Below, piece after piece: positions 9,034 through 18,672 of a DNA stretch of 64,000 nt. The stretch is from Nitrospira sp. (lineage in GTDB: Bacteria; Nitrospirota; Nitrospiria; Nitrospirales; Nitrospiraceae), in contig CP060499.1 in NCBI GenBank assembly GCA_024760525.1, positions 3,865,501 to 3,929,500 of the forward strand, written 5' to 3'. The stretch's first letter is position 1; each line of letters starts with the position of its first letter. The notes under the pieces are model-generated. The model did no database searches. It was not told the origin of the DNA and saw only the letters and a program-made list of their open reading frames with translations. Made by a program: the position numbers and the translations under genes.

Positions 9034-11148
9034 TTATTCGCTCGATGAATCTTTGGGGCTGCTGCCTGGTGCAGGCATGGTTTCTTTTCGACTCAGCCTG
9101 ATCTTCCCCTGCTTATCGATTTCCAGCACTTTCACGAGAATTTGGTCGCCTTCGGCCACTTCGTCGGACACGGCTTTCACACGGTGATGCGCCAGCTGCG
9201 AGATGTGGACTAACCCGTCCGTACCCGGCAACACCTCCACAAATGCGCCGAAGTCCATGATCTTTCTCACCGTACCCATATAGACTTTTCCGACTTCGAC
9301 TTCCTCAGTCAAACGGCTGATGATGTCTTTCGCCTTCTGTAGTGACGCGCCATCCGCGGAGGCAATGGTCACTATACCGGTATCCTCCACGCTGATCTTG
9401 ACTCCGCAATCGGATTGAATTCCGCGAATCGTTTTGCCACCCTGCCCGATAATGTCTCTGATCTTATCTTGCTTGACCTTCATCGTATGGATGCGCGGCG
9501 CAAACGGCGACAGGTCGGCGCGGGGACCGGCCAGAGCCTTCGTCATGTGGCTGAGAATGTGGAGACGTCCCGAACGGGCTTGCTCCAACGCCTGTCGCAT
9601 CAGTGCGGTGGTAATTCCTCCGATCTTGATGTCCATTTGCAACGCCGTGACTCCATTCTTCGTTCCGCAGACCTTGAAGTCCATATCGCCTAGATGATCC
9701 TCAAGACCCAGGATGTCCGAAAGAATGATGACGTCGTTGTCTTCCTTGATCAACCCCATGGCGATACCGGCCACCGGCTCCTTGATAGGAACACCGGCAT
9801 CCATCATGGCCAGCGTTCCGCCGCACACCGTCGCCATCGAGGATGACCCATTTGATTCCAGAATTTCAGAAACAATTCGTAACGTATACGGGAACACATC
9901 CTTGGTCGGAATGACGGGCTTCAACGCCCGCTCAGCCAATGCTCCATGCCCGACTTCACGCCGGCCCGGCGATCGTAGCGGCCGCGCTTCGCCGACACTG
10001 AACGGCGGAAAGTTATAATGCAGCATGAACGTCCGCGTGTATTCCCCTTCCAAAGCATCAATCCGCTGCTCATCATCGGTCGTGCCCAAGGTCACGACCG
10101 CCAAGCTCTGAGTTTCGCCTCGGGTAAAGATCGCCGAGCCATGAGCGCGCGGCAGAGCGCCGACTTCGCAGCTGATCGGCCGAATATCGGCGGGGCCGCG
10201 CCCATCGGCGCGTGATTGGTTCTCCAAAATCATTTTCCGGACTTCGGTGTACTCCAATTGATGGAACACAATCTTGATGTGCCGTTCGCTCGAGGACTCT
10301 TCCGGGTTCTTCAGTTTTGCGATCGCGTCGGCCAGAATTTCATCCAATCGTTCTTGGCGTGCCGTCTTGTTGGAAATCATAATGGCATCACGAATGGGCT
10401 GCGCAACCAACGCCTTGATGTTTGCCTGCAACGCAGGATCGATCGATTCCGCCACAACTTCCCGCTTCGCTCTGCCCACTTTCTTGGCCAATTCATTGAT
10501 CTTCAGGACGATTTTCTTAATCTCAGCGTGCGCCAACTCCAGGGCTTCGAGCATCGTCTGCTCGGATAATTCATTGGCTCCCGCTTCCACCATCATCACG
10601 GCATCTGCCGTGCCCGCGACCACCAGGTGGAGTTCGCTCTGCTCCATGGTTTCGAGATCGGGGTTGACGACGAGCTGGCCGTTGACTCGGCCGATCTTGA
10701 CTCCGGCAACCGGGCCGTTGAAGGGAATGTTCGACACCGCAAGGGCGGCGGAGGCGGCGGTAATCCCGATGACATCGGAAGAACCGGTCTTATCCGCCGA
10801 CAGCACGGACGCTATGACCTGCGTTTCGAAGTAGTACCCTTCCGGAAAGAGGGGACGGAGCGGACGGTCAATCAAGCGGCTGGTCAGCACTTCCTTCTCA
10901 GCCGGTCGACCTTCTCGTTTGAAGTAGCCACCGGGGATTTTTCCGGCTGCGTAGGCCTTTTCTTGATAGTCGACGGTCAAAGGAAGAAAATCTATGCCCG
11001 GCTTGGCCGTTTGCGCGGCCACGGCTGTCGCAAGGACGACCGTGTCACCGTACGAGGCCCAAATCGATCCGTCGGCCTGCTTTGCGACCCGACCAGTTTC
11101 TAGGCGAAGAGTCCGACCTGCAATCTCGACTTCTACGACGTGTACCAT
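9034..11148 (-). CDS. pnp: Polyribonucleotide nucleotidyltransferase (PNPase)
   Basis: PNPase degrades RNA 3' to 5' by phosphorolysis and is the core of many RNA degradosomes. The 704-aa protein shows two RNase PH domains with the helical linker between them, the second bearing ILSDILGLEDHLGDMDFKVCGT. These are followed by a KH domain (IRDIIGQGGKTIRGIQ) and an S1 domain (GTVRKIMDFGAFVEVLPGTDGLVHISQ). Length is standard. It follows rpsO on the same strand, a conserved pairing; the 221-base leader (11149-11369) could hold the usual autoregulatory region, but no strong hairpin stands out. Confidence 0.98.
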   Translation of the reverse strand: MVHVVEVEIAGRTLRLETGRVAKQADGSIWASYGDTVVLATAVAAQTAKPGIDFLPLTVDYQEKAYAAGKIPGGYFKREGRPAEKEVLTSRLIDRPLRPLFPEGYYFETQVIASVLSADKTGSSDVIGITAASAALAVSNIPFNGPVAGVKIGRVNGQLVVNPDLETMEQSELHLVVAGTADAVMMVEAGANELSEQTMLEALELAHAEIKKIVLKINELAKKVGRAKREVVAESIDPALQANIKALVAQPIRDAIMISNKTARQERLDEILADAIAKLKNPEESSSERHIKIVFHQLEYTEVRKMILENQSRADGRGPADIRPISCEVGALPRAHGSAIFTRGETQSLAVVTLGTTDDEQRIDALEGEYTRTFMLHYNFPPFSVGEARPLRSPGRREVGHGALAERALKPVIPTKDVFPYTLRIVSEILESNGSSSMATVCGGTLAMMDAGVPIKEPVAGIAMGLIKEDNDVIILSDILGLEDHLGDMDFKVCGTKNGVTALQMDIKIGGITTALMRQALEQARSGRLHILSHMTKALAGPRADLSPFAPRIHTMKVKQDKIRDIIGQGGKTIRGIQSDCGVKISVEDTGIVTIASADGASLQKAKDIISRLTEEVEVGKVYMGTVRKIMDFGAFVEVLPGTDGLVHISQLAHHRVKAVSDEVAEGDQILVKVLEIDKQGKIRLSRKETMPAPGSSPKDSSSE

Positions 11149-11369
11149 CTATGGTCTCCTCTGGTTAGATCCACAGATGCCCACTGAGATACGCTCGGAT
11201 CGGCAACGTTCAATGCGCAGCCGGGAATGTTGAGTCGGCGGTACGCCTTCCGCTGAATCGCACACGTTCATGAGTGAACAGTGCATGGTCAGAGCGCATG
11301 TCGGTGTTCATCTGTGGGACATTGGAACTACCCTATGGCGCGGGTCAGCGCCGTTTTGAACACGACCGG

Positions 11370-11639
11370 TTACTTGCGAATGCCGAGTCGATCGATCACG
11401 GCTCGGTAGCGCACATCGTCCACATCGCGGAGATAGTCCAATAAACGTCGTCTCCGTCCGACCAGCTGTAATAACCCACGCCGCGAGTGGTGATCTTTTT
11501 TATGGCTCTTGAAATGCTCGGTGAGATACGTGATTCGATTGGTCAACACAGCAATCTGAACCTCCGGCGATCCGGAATCCCTGTCATGCTGCTGATATTG
11601 CTTGATGAGTTCCGTCTTTGCTTCTTTCAGTAGTGCCAT
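11370..11639 (-). CDS. rpsO: 30S ribosomal protein S15
   Basis: S15 binds the central domain of 16S rRNA early in 30S assembly. The 89-aa product has the full family signature: DSGSPEVQIAVLTNRI, LTEHFKSHKKDHHSRRGL and LVGRRRRLLDYL. The ATG at 11639 is chosen over an earlier in-frame start at 11654 because it gives exactly the usual length and sits just after a GGAAGGAGC ribosome-binding site. It lies 16 bases after truB and upstream of pnp, the classic order. Confidence 0.98.
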   Translation of the reverse strand: MALLKEAKTELIKQYQQHDRDSGSPEVQIAVLTNRITYLTEHFKSHKKDHHSRRGLLQLVGRRRRLLDYLRDVDDVRYRAVIDRLGIRK

Positions 11640-11655
11640 TGCTGCTCCTTCCACC

Positions 11656-12606
11656 TTAATGACTCGAGAGACTCAGTACCTTACGAATTCTAATCGCCCC
11701 CACTCCACTTCGATCATGCATGCCAATTGCCAACAGTTGACCAGCCTCATTCTTCAGCCGCACAGAAACCGGGCAGGGTGATGCGAGGAGTTGGCCGATT
11801 CCCACGGGAGACACAGGAGATCCATGCAGGACGCGTTGGGCCTGCTCATCGTTCACAACCACGGCTGGGAGCTGGAACAAGAGTTGGTCCAACGAAATGA
11901 ACTGCGTTCGGAGAGTTTCCGCTGTCAGATGGCCCACGAGCTGATCGATCGTCAAGGCATGTTCGATGAAAAGGGGTCCAACACGACGACGTTCAAGCGC
12001 GTAGAGATGACCGCCGACGCCCAGAATCTGGCCGATGTCGGCACACAATGTGCGCACATACGTTCCTTTTGAACACACGATGCGCAAGGTCACGTCACGT
12101 CCATCAACGGCCACGATCTCCAGTTGATGAATCGTGATCGACCGCTCCGATCTTTCGATCGTCTTGCCCGCTCTGGCTGCCTTATAAAGCGGCTGCCCAC
12201 CGACCTTGACGGCTGAATACATCGGTGGGAGTTGTTGTTGCACCCCTCGAAAGCCAGCGAGGACCGTCTGAATCGCATCCACAGTGATGTCGCATGGATC
12301 GGTCTTCGTTAACACTCGGCCTGACGCATCCTGAGTATCAGTCGTTTCCCCAAGGCGCAGAACGGCACGGTATTCCTTATCCCAATCAACGAGATACTCA
12401 GCAATTCTGGTGGCACGCCCGACAAGGATGGGGAGGACACCCGTGGCGCCGGGATCCAATGTCCCGGCATGGCCGACCTTGCTTTCTCCCAGCAGCCTTC
12501 GTACCTTGGCTACCACATCGTGTGAAGTCCAGCCGGCTTCTTTATTGAGAATGAGGACTCCCTCAATGGCGTCCTCTTGGTCGATCCTGACTCCTGCCGT
12601 GTTCAT
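11656..12606 (-). CDS. truB: tRNA pseudouridine(55) synthase TruB
   Basis: TruB makes the universal pseudouridine 55 in the T loop of tRNAs. The 316-aa protein shows GVLILNKEAGWTSHDVV and the catalytic motif KVGHAGTLDPGATGVLP, with the nucleophilic Asp in TLD. It also has YSAVKVGGQPLYKAARAG and the C-terminal PUA-like region. It sits in the conserved nusA-infB-rbfA-truB-rpsO-pnp order, three bases after the rbfA stop. Confidence 0.97.
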   Translation of the reverse strand: MNTAGVRIDQEDAIEGVLILNKEAGWTSHDVVAKVRRLLGESKVGHAGTLDPGATGVLPILVGRATRIAEYLVDWDKEYRAVLRLGETTDTQDASGRVLTKTDPCDITVDAIQTVLAGFRGVQQQLPPMYSAVKVGGQPLYKAARAGKTIERSERSITIHQLEIVAVDGRDVTLRIVCSKGTYVRTLCADIGQILGVGGHLYALERRRVGPLFIEHALTIDQLVGHLTAETLRTQFISLDQLLFQLPAVVVNDEQAQRVLHGSPVSPVGIGQLLASPCPVSVRLKNEAGQLLAIGMHDRSGVGAIRIRKVLSLSSH

Positions 12607-12609
12607 ACC

Positions 12610-13053
12610 TTACGAGTCTGCTGCCCTCTCCCTGCCGCTCGGTAATTCAGGTGTCTGCTGCTGCTCGGAGTCCCCGTGTAAGCCTTCCAATAACTGCATG
12701 ATGCGATCACCGCGTGGTCCACTGACATCTCTCTTAAAGATCACATCCGGAAGGTAGCGGAGAGAGAGTCGCCGACCTAACTCCGCGCGCACAAAGCCAC
12801 TGGCCTTTGACAGTCCGGCGAAGATCTCGCGCTCAGCGTCACCCGTTTCCATAGTCGTGACAAAGACATACGCAATGCGCAAATCCCCTGTCAGTTCGAC
12901 GTCGGTCACGGTCACATCATGCACCCGGGGATCCTTGATCTTTCGCATGAGAATGTCGGCTACTTCCATTCGGATCTGATCGGCGACCCGATCTGCCCGC
13001 TTGTATGTTGCCTTTGACATCTTATCTATTCCGGCCGAGACCATTGCGATCAT
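12610..13053 (-). CDS. rbfA: 30S ribosome-binding factor RbfA
   Basis: RbfA helps mature the 5' end of 16S rRNA and is needed for cold adaptation in many bacteria. The 147-aa frame includes the KH-like core (YKRADRVADQIRMEVADIL, KDPRV, LRRLS-type helix) and DVIFKRDVSGPRGDRI. The family-like start is the internal ATG at 13020 (MSKATYKRAD), 33 bases in; neither it nor the ATG at 13053 has a strong ribosome-binding site. The acidic Gln-rich tail is variable in the family. Confidence 0.95.
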   Translation of the reverse strand: MIAMVSAGIDKMSKATYKRADRVADQIRMEVADILMRKIKDPRVHDVTVTDVELTGDLRIAYVFVTTMETGDAEREIFAGLSKASGFVRAELGRRLSLRYLPDVIFKRDVSGPRGDRIMQLLEGLHGDSEQQQTPELPSGRERAADS

Positions 13054-13063
13054 TGTGAGGAAT

Positions 13064-13345
13064 TTAGAGCAATTCCCGTTGGGTTCGCACCACCTCGACC
13101 GCCGGCATGCTCTTGATCACATTCAACGCTTGTTCGAGGACTTGGTTCACGTAGCTCCCGTCATTGGCGACACACGCCATTCCCAGGATCGCCTTCTGCC
13201 AGAGGTCCTGACCGTCGACTTCAGCGATGGAAAGATTAAATTTCCCCCGAAGTCGATCTTTCAGCCCGTGAATCACCTGCCGTTTGTCTTTCAGCGATTG
13301 GCTTCCTGCGATGAATAATTCGACAGTGCAGAGCCCCACGACCAT
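13064..13345 (-). CDS. DUF503 family protein
   Basis: A 93-aa protein of the DUF503 (YlxP-like) family, recognised by the opening VVGLCTVELFIAGSQSLKDKR, the DRLRGKFN segment and VDGQDLWQKAILG. The family is habitually encoded between infB and rbfA, as here, and is thought to have a role linked to ribosome maturation, but its biochemical activity is not settled. It lies 111 bases after infB and 10 bases before rbfA. Confidence 0.9.
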   Translation of the reverse strand: MVVGLCTVELFIAGSQSLKDKRQVIHGLKDRLRGKFNLSIAEVDGQDLWQKAILGMACVANDGSYVNQVLEQALNVIKSMPAVEVVRTQRELL

Positions 13346-13456
13346 ATCAACCGCTCATTCACACCCGGCACTTCATGAAGCCCATCGAGTTCGTCTTATG
13401 AGTTGTTCCGGCGTTGGATCGAAGGATACTTTCATCATGAACGTCTTGAGATCCCG

Positions 13457-16024
13457 TTAGAGCTTCGCAGCGATTTTATCGATGGCATAGGCCTCGACGA
13501 TATCGCCGGATTTGACATCATTGAAGTTTTCGATGCTCAAACCACATTCATATCCTTGTTGAACTTCACGCACGTCGTCCTTGAACCGCCGTAAGGAGGC
13601 AAGCTTGCCCTGATACACCACGACGTTGTCCCGGATCACCCGGACCCCGGCGCTTGAGCGGGAGATCGTCCCATCCACAACGTACGATCCCGCGACAGGA
13701 CCCACCTTCGGAATCGTAAACACCTGCCTGACTTCGGCTCTTCCCAGGACGCGCTCTTTCAGCGTGGGTTCGAGCAAGCCTTCCATCGCGGCCTTAATAT
13801 CGGCAATGGCGTCATAGATGATCGTGTAGAGCCTGATGTCAACGCCCTGCTGCTCGGCCAAGGCGGTCGCCTTGGGTTCGGGCCTGATGTTGAAGCCGAT
13901 GATGATGGCTCGCGACGCAGCGGCCAGCAGCACATCGGATTCCATGACGCCTCCAACTCCGTTATGAATCACACGAAGTTTGACGGCGTCTGTCGACAGC
14001 TTTTCGACGGCGCCGGCCAGCGCTTCCGACGATCCTTGTACGTCGGCTTTGATGACGATGGCCAATTCTTTCACCGACCCTTCTTGAATCTTCGCGAAGA
14101 GATCATCAAGGGTGACTTTGGCCGGGCCGGTCAACTCTGCAGCCCGTCTCTTCTGAGCTCGCTCTTCAGCAATCTCTCGGGCGACTCTCTCGTTGGAGAC
14201 GACGTGGAACACATCTCCCGCAGACGGCACCCCGGGCAATCCGATCATTTCCACAGGAATGGATGGTCCTGCCTGCTGCGTTTTTTCGCCACGATCATTG
14301 ATAAGGGCCCGGACACGCCCGCTGAACGCTCCCACGACATAGGCGTCTCCCACCCTGAGAGTCCCGCTCTGGACCAGTACCGTCGCAACCGGTCCTCGCC
14401 CTCGTTCAATTTTGGCTTCGATGACGGTGCCTTTAGCCTGTCGGTGCGGATCGGCTCTGAGTTCCAGCACCTCGGCCTGAAGGAGAATCATCTCGAGGAG
14501 GGTATCGAGTCCCGTTTTCTGCTTGGCGGACACCTCCACCATAATGGTATCGCCGCCCCATGCTTCAGAGATCAACCCATGCTCTGAGAGTGCGTTTCTC
14601 ACACGGTCAGGATTGGCGGTGGGTTTGTCGATCTTATTCATCGCCACGATCAGCGGTACACCGGCTGCCTTGGCATGGTGGATCGCTTCGATCGTTTGAG
14701 GCATGACGCCGTCGTCGGCCGCGACAACCAAAATGACGATATCCGTGACCTTGGCTCCACGCGCTCGCATCGAGGTAAAGGCTTCATGACCGGGAGTGTC
14801 CAGGAATGTGACTTGTTTCCCGCGGACTGAGACCGTGTAGGCTCCGATATGTTGAGTAATGCCGCCGGCCTCACCTTCGGCCACTTTTGTTTGTCGAATC
14901 GCATCCAGCAAAGACGTCTTCCCGTGATCGACGTGGCCCATGATAGTGACGACGGGCGGCCGAGGCTCGACTCGCTCGTCACTAGCTGCCTCAACCACAT
15001 CTTGCAGCAACTCCTCACCCACCTTCTCGACTGCTATTTCAATTTTCACACCACTTTCCTCGGCAAAAATCGAAGCGGCGTCCAAATTCATCGGCTGGTG
15101 GAATGTCAGCATTTGGCCCATATCCATCAGCTTTCGAACGATGTCCGCCGGCCGCTGACCGATCAACTCGGCAAATTCCTTCACCGTCGTCCGCGGGGTA
15201 ACCTTGACACTTTTTCGACGTGGCTTGGTGATTTCTGCCGGCGTGCTATGGTGCACATGTTTGGACCGGTCATCGCGTCGCTGTAAAGGAATGGCGCGAA
15301 GATCCTGCCAGCGGGCGGCATCCTCGCGAAATTTCACATCCTGCTGCTCGTCTCTTTGACGACCTGGTTTTCGTACTTTCTTGAGTTTGTCCTTTTGCCC
15401 CTCGGCCTGGATGGCCTCGAAAGCCATACTTTTCTTTTTGCCCGTCACAGCCTCCACAGTCGCCGCCACGACAGTGGGTGGGGCTAGCGTCGGCTTCGGC
15501 TGAATCTCTTCCGGCTTGGGAACAACCGGAGCGGGAGCCGGTGGTAGGATCTCATCTGGAACTTCCTCTGTTCGAGAGCTAGGATCAAGCACTCCGCCGA
15601 GAACGGGATGCTCAGGAGACACGGATGCACTAGGTGTCGCGCTGACCACCGCAGGCTGCACAAAACGGTCACCTTCAATAACCGGAGCGGGAGAAACGAC
15701 CTCAAGCGGTTCATCTTCTTTCTTTCGCTTGATCAGAATACGGCGCTTGTCAGGCTTCGGCGGTTCTTCGGCGGGCTGACTCCTGGCCGTCACGGCTTTG
15801 CCGTGAGCCGCATCGTGAACGGATCTGGCACCAGCCTCTCCCTCGGTTCCCGTTCCCTGACCTTTCGATTTCGGGGCAAGCTTATCCAACACTTTTTGAA
15901 CGATGTCATCGTCCAGAGTGCTGCTATGAGACGTGACTGATACCCCGATCTTTTTGAGCTCGGGGATGAGCACACGATTCTCCATTCCTAACTTCTTCGC
16001 GAGTTCGTATACACGCATGGTCAT
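13457..16024 (-). CDS. infB: Translation initiation factor IF-2
   Basis: IF-2 is the GTPase that delivers fMet-tRNA to the 30S subunit and promotes subunit joining. The 855-aa protein has an N-terminal helical domain (residues 1-50, RVYELAKKLGMENRVLIPEL), a long Pro/Val/Glu-rich linker and a second N-domain near residue 275. The GTPase domain follows, with G1 GHVDHGKT from G363, then DTPGHEAF and NKID, and then domains II to IV. An internal ATG two codons in could also serve. It lies 17 bases after nusA. Confidence 0.98.
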   Translation of the reverse strand: MTMRVYELAKKLGMENRVLIPELKKIGVSVTSHSSTLDDDIVQKVLDKLAPKSKGQGTGTEGEAGARSVHDAAHGKAVTARSQPAEEPPKPDKRRILIKRKKEDEPLEVVSPAPVIEGDRFVQPAVVSATPSASVSPEHPVLGGVLDPSSRTEEVPDEILPPAPAPVVPKPEEIQPKPTLAPPTVVAATVEAVTGKKKSMAFEAIQAEGQKDKLKKVRKPGRQRDEQQDVKFREDAARWQDLRAIPLQRRDDRSKHVHHSTPAEITKPRRKSVKVTPRTTVKEFAELIGQRPADIVRKLMDMGQMLTFHQPMNLDAASIFAEESGVKIEIAVEKVGEELLQDVVEAASDERVEPRPPVVTIMGHVDHGKTSLLDAIRQTKVAEGEAGGITQHIGAYTVSVRGKQVTFLDTPGHEAFTSMRARGAKVTDIVILVVAADDGVMPQTIEAIHHAKAAGVPLIVAMNKIDKPTANPDRVRNALSEHGLISEAWGGDTIMVEVSAKQKTGLDTLLEMILLQAEVLELRADPHRQAKGTVIEAKIERGRGPVATVLVQSGTLRVGDAYVVGAFSGRVRALINDRGEKTQQAGPSIPVEMIGLPGVPSAGDVFHVVSNERVAREIAEERAQKRRAAELTGPAKVTLDDLFAKIQEGSVKELAIVIKADVQGSSEALAGAVEKLSTDAVKLRVIHNGVGGVMESDVLLAAASRAIIIGFNIRPEPKATALAEQQGVDIRLYTIIYDAIADIKAAMEGLLEPTLKERVLGRAEVRQVFTIPKVGPVAGSYVVDGTISRSSAGVRVIRDNVVVYQGKLASLRRFKDDVREVQQGYECGLSIENFNDVKSGDIVEAYAIDKIAAKL

Positions 16025-16041
16025 CTAGACAGTCCCGTGCT

Positions 16042-17193
16042 CTATCCGCTCGTCGCTTCCTCGGCTCTGGCGGCTTGCCGAGCTTCTTCCTGCAGTCGTT
16101 GCGCCTCGGCTTCCTCTGCAAGCGCCGCTTTGATTTCCTTGTCTCGTTCGACTTTTTCCTTTTCGTATTCGGTTGCGCTGATGATATCGATTTTCCAGCC
16201 GGTTAAGCGCGCCGCCAGTCGGACGTTCTGGCCGTTCTTGCCGATCGCCAACGACAGTTGCGAGTCTGCCGCGACGACGAGCGCCGATTTTTTTTCTTCG
16301 TCAATACCGACTTTTTCGATCGTCGCGGGGTTCAACGCTTCGGCAATGAAGACTCGCGGGTCCTGCGTCCAGGTAATGATGTCGATCTTCTCGCCACGTA
16401 ACTCACGGACCACGGCCTGCACGCGGGATCCCTTGATGCCGACGCACGCTCCCACTGGGTCCACGGCTTTTTCCCGCGAGGTCACCGCGATCTTCGTTCG
16501 ATCTCCCGGCTCTCGAACCACCGATTTAATCTCGATGATCTTTTCCATGACTTCCGGCACTTCGAGTTCAAACAGCTTGGCCACGAATTGGGGGTGGCTC
16601 CGCGACAAAATAACCTGAACATCCTTCGGAGTACGACGGACTTCCAACAACATGGCCTTCACACGATCGCCGCGCCGATAGGTTTCGCGGGGAATCTGCT
16701 CTTGAATCGGCAGGATGGCCTCCGTTTTCCCCAGATCGACCAGGTAGTTTCGGCGCTCCATGCCGAGAATAATACCGGTGACCAGATCCCCCTGACGCGT
16801 TGAGTATTCTTTTTGAACGGCCTCCCATTCCGCCTCGCGAACCTTTTGGAAAATGACTTGTTTCGCGGTTTGCGCGGCAATTCTCCCCAGTTCGTTCATT
16901 TCGATCAGCGATCCGATTTCATCGCCCACTTCGGCTTCACTATCGTACTGACGAGCTTCCTGGAGCGAAATCTCCGCTTTGGGATTACTGACGGTTTCCA
17001 CGATTGTCTTTTTGGAGACGACAGAAATTTCTCCGGTCTTTGGATCGATCTCCACCTGAATATTTTCGGCCTGGCCGAAACGCTTCTTGGCGGCGGTCTG
17101 CAGGGCGGACTCGATGGCCCCGATGACGCGGGCCTTGTCGATTCCTTTCTGGCGCCCGATTTCGTCGATCACTGAAATCAGTTCTCGGTTCAT
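16042..17193 (-). CDS. nusA: Transcription termination/antitermination factor NusA
   Basis: NusA binds RNA polymerase and nascent RNA and modulates pausing, termination and antitermination. The 383-aa protein holds the N-terminal polymerase-binding domain, an S1 domain (GDLVTGIILGMERRNYLVDLG) and two KH domains (GACVGIKGSRVQAVVREL and LAIGKNGQNVRLAARLTGW). It has no C-terminal acidic repeats, as is usual outside Proteobacteria. It is transcribed after rimP in the conserved rimP-nusA-infB order. Confidence 0.97.
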   Translation of the reverse strand: MNRELISVIDEIGRQKGIDKARVIGAIESALQTAAKKRFGQAENIQVEIDPKTGEISVVSKKTIVETVSNPKAEISLQEARQYDSEAEVGDEIGSLIEMNELGRIAAQTAKQVIFQKVREAEWEAVQKEYSTRQGDLVTGIILGMERRNYLVDLGKTEAILPIQEQIPRETYRRGDRVKAMLLEVRRTPKDVQVILSRSHPQFVAKLFELEVPEVMEKIIEIKSVVREPGDRTKIAVTSREKAVDPVGACVGIKGSRVQAVVRELRGEKIDIITWTQDPRVFIAEALNPATIEKVGIDEEKKSALVVAADSQLSLAIGKNGQNVRLAARLTGWKIDIISATEYEKEKVERDKEIKAALAEEAEAQRLQEEARQAARAEEATSG

Positions 17194-17243
17194 ACCTTAC
17201 GCTCCTGCATCCGGTGACCACACACGATGACCTACTTCGCGCA

Positions 17244-17750
17244 CTAAATCTTCACGACCAGCTTTGTCTCCGCAATCATCTCCCGGTCTAATTCGATCGT
17301 CTGAGGTATCCGTGTTGTGGCGACAGCCAGCACGACCACCTGCTCATCCGCCTGTATCAGCTGCCCGATGATCTTCCATTGACCGTCGAGTGGCTGTCGA
17401 AGCTTGACACTGACCTCTTTTCCGATTGCTCGCTGATAGTCCTGTAGCCGTTTAAAGGGCCGATCCAAACCTGGCGAAGAGATTTCAAGGGTATATGCGT
17501 GAGGGAACGGATCGGCGACGTCGAGTGCCGGCCCTAAGGTTTTATGTGCCTGCTCACAGTCTGTTATGGTGACTCCGCCCGGTTTATCGATGAGCACACG
17601 AACGACCGAGCGAGGACCTCGTCCAACACACACCACGTCAATCAACTCTAGTCCGAGCGTCCATAAGATCGGTGCAATGATCCCGTGCAACCGGTCGGCA
17701 ACCGGTTGCAGACCATCACCCGGTATGCTCAACCTATGTTCCCTTGACAT
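17244..17750 (-). CDS. rimP: Ribosome maturation factor RimP
   Basis: RimP assists 30S maturation. The family features VVCVGRGPRSVVRVLIDKPGGVTI in the N-terminal half and the SPGLDRPFKRLQDYQR motif are clear. The start needs judgement: the frame is open to 17819, but a rho-independent terminator lies inside that extension, so the start must be later. The ATG at 17750 gives 168 aa. A TTG five codons further (17735) has a better-placed AGGGA and may be the true start. The gene begins only a few bases after the terminator T-run. Confidence 0.93.
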   Translation of the reverse strand: MSREHRLSIPGDGLQPVADRLHGIIAPILWTLGLELIDVVCVGRGPRSVVRVLIDKPGGVTITDCEQAHKTLGPALDVADPFPHAYTLEISSPGLDRPFKRLQDYQRAIGKEVSVKLRQPLDGQWKIIGQLIQADEQVVVLAVATTRIPQTIELDREMIAETKLVVKI

Positions 17751-17760
17751 GTGTCCAAAC

Positions 17761-17785
17761 AAAAAAGTGGGCTTGAGCCCACTTA
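17761..17785 (-). terminator. Rho-independent terminator or attenuator before rimP
   Basis: On the - strand a 9-bp stem (AAGTGGGCT / AGCCCACTT, 2-base loop) is followed by six T residues. It lies 45 bases after the aminotransferase stop and directly before the rimP start, so it either ends the upstream unit or works as an attenuator of the translation operon. Confidence 0.85.
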
Positions 17786-17829
17786 CAGAGGGAGCACCAT
17801 ACCACGCACCCCGGAGCAAAGCAAGAGCA

Positions 17830-18669
17830 CTAGCCGGTCATGAGCGCCCATCGAGCCGCCAGCGTCTTCGTGATCGGGCCGGGTCGGCCGGAGCCGATGG
17901 TTGTTCCATCGACTCGGACAACCCCAAGGACTTCCAGCGTGGTTCCGGTCAGAAACACCTCGTCTGCCGCGTACAGAGACTCGACTGGAATAAACCGCTC
18001 TTCTATCGCGATGGTCTCTTTCTTCGCCAACTCCAATACCACTGCTCTTGTGACACCGGACAAAATTCGAGGCCCTTCCGGAGCCGTCACAATCACGTCG
18101 TTTTGAACAGCCATGACATTGCTCAAGGCACCTTCCATCACGAGACCGTCTCGTACCAAAATCGTTTCGAAGACGCCCGCCTTTTTCGCTTCTTCACGCG
18201 CAAGCACGTTGGGCAGCAGATTGACACTTTTGATGTCGCACCGCCCCCAGCGTAGATCGTCCCGCGTACATACCGTCACGCCGGTGTGACGTACCTCAGG
18301 GGTCAAGGGATGAAACTCCCTGATCGTCATGACGACTGTTGGACGGCCGTCCGAAGGAAAGCGATGCTCCCGAGGAGCCACCCCTCTGGTAATCTGGATA
18401 TAAATCTTGGCATCCTGATAGCCGGCTAGGCTGAGTCCGTGTTGGATCCACTGTACCCATCGCGCTCTGGTATACGACTGAGGAAGGGAGAGTTCATTGG
18501 CACTCCGCTCAAGTCGGTCAAGATGTGCTCCCACTTCGAACGGAACTCCTCGATAAGTCCGAATGACTTCGTAGACGGCATCTCCAAATTGGAAGCCTCG
18601 GTCATCGATGGAAACGGTTGCCTCCTGCCATGGGAGAAAACGACCGTTGATAAAGGCGATATCGGGCAT
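17830..18669 (-). CDS. dat: D-amino-acid aminotransferase, fold-type IV PLP enzyme
   Basis: Class IV aminotransferases of this type interconvert D-alanine and D-glutamate for peptidoglycan precursors. The 279-aa protein opens with INGRFLPWQEATVSIDDRGFQFGDAVYEVIR, has the PLP lysine in CDIKSVNLLPNV, and the SNV and LSGVTR cofactor-phosphate segments. The MPDIAFINGRF opening is more like D-amino-acid transaminase than branched-chain IlvE or aminodeoxychorismate lyase, but those relatives are hard to separate by eye. It lies 3 bases after the preceding gene on the same strand. Confidence 0.85.
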   Translation of the reverse strand: MPDIAFINGRFLPWQEATVSIDDRGFQFGDAVYEVIRTYRGVPFEVGAHLDRLERSANELSLPQSYTRARWVQWIQHGLSLAGYQDAKIYIQITRGVAPREHRFPSDGRPTVVMTIREFHPLTPEVRHTGVTVCTRDDLRWGRCDIKSVNLLPNVLAREEAKKAGVFETILVRDGLVMEGALSNVMAVQNDVIVTAPEGPRILSGVTRAVVLELAKKETIAIEERFIPVESLYAADEVFLTGTTLEVLGVVRVDGTTIGSGRPGPITKTLAARWALMTG

Positions 18670-18672
18670 CGC

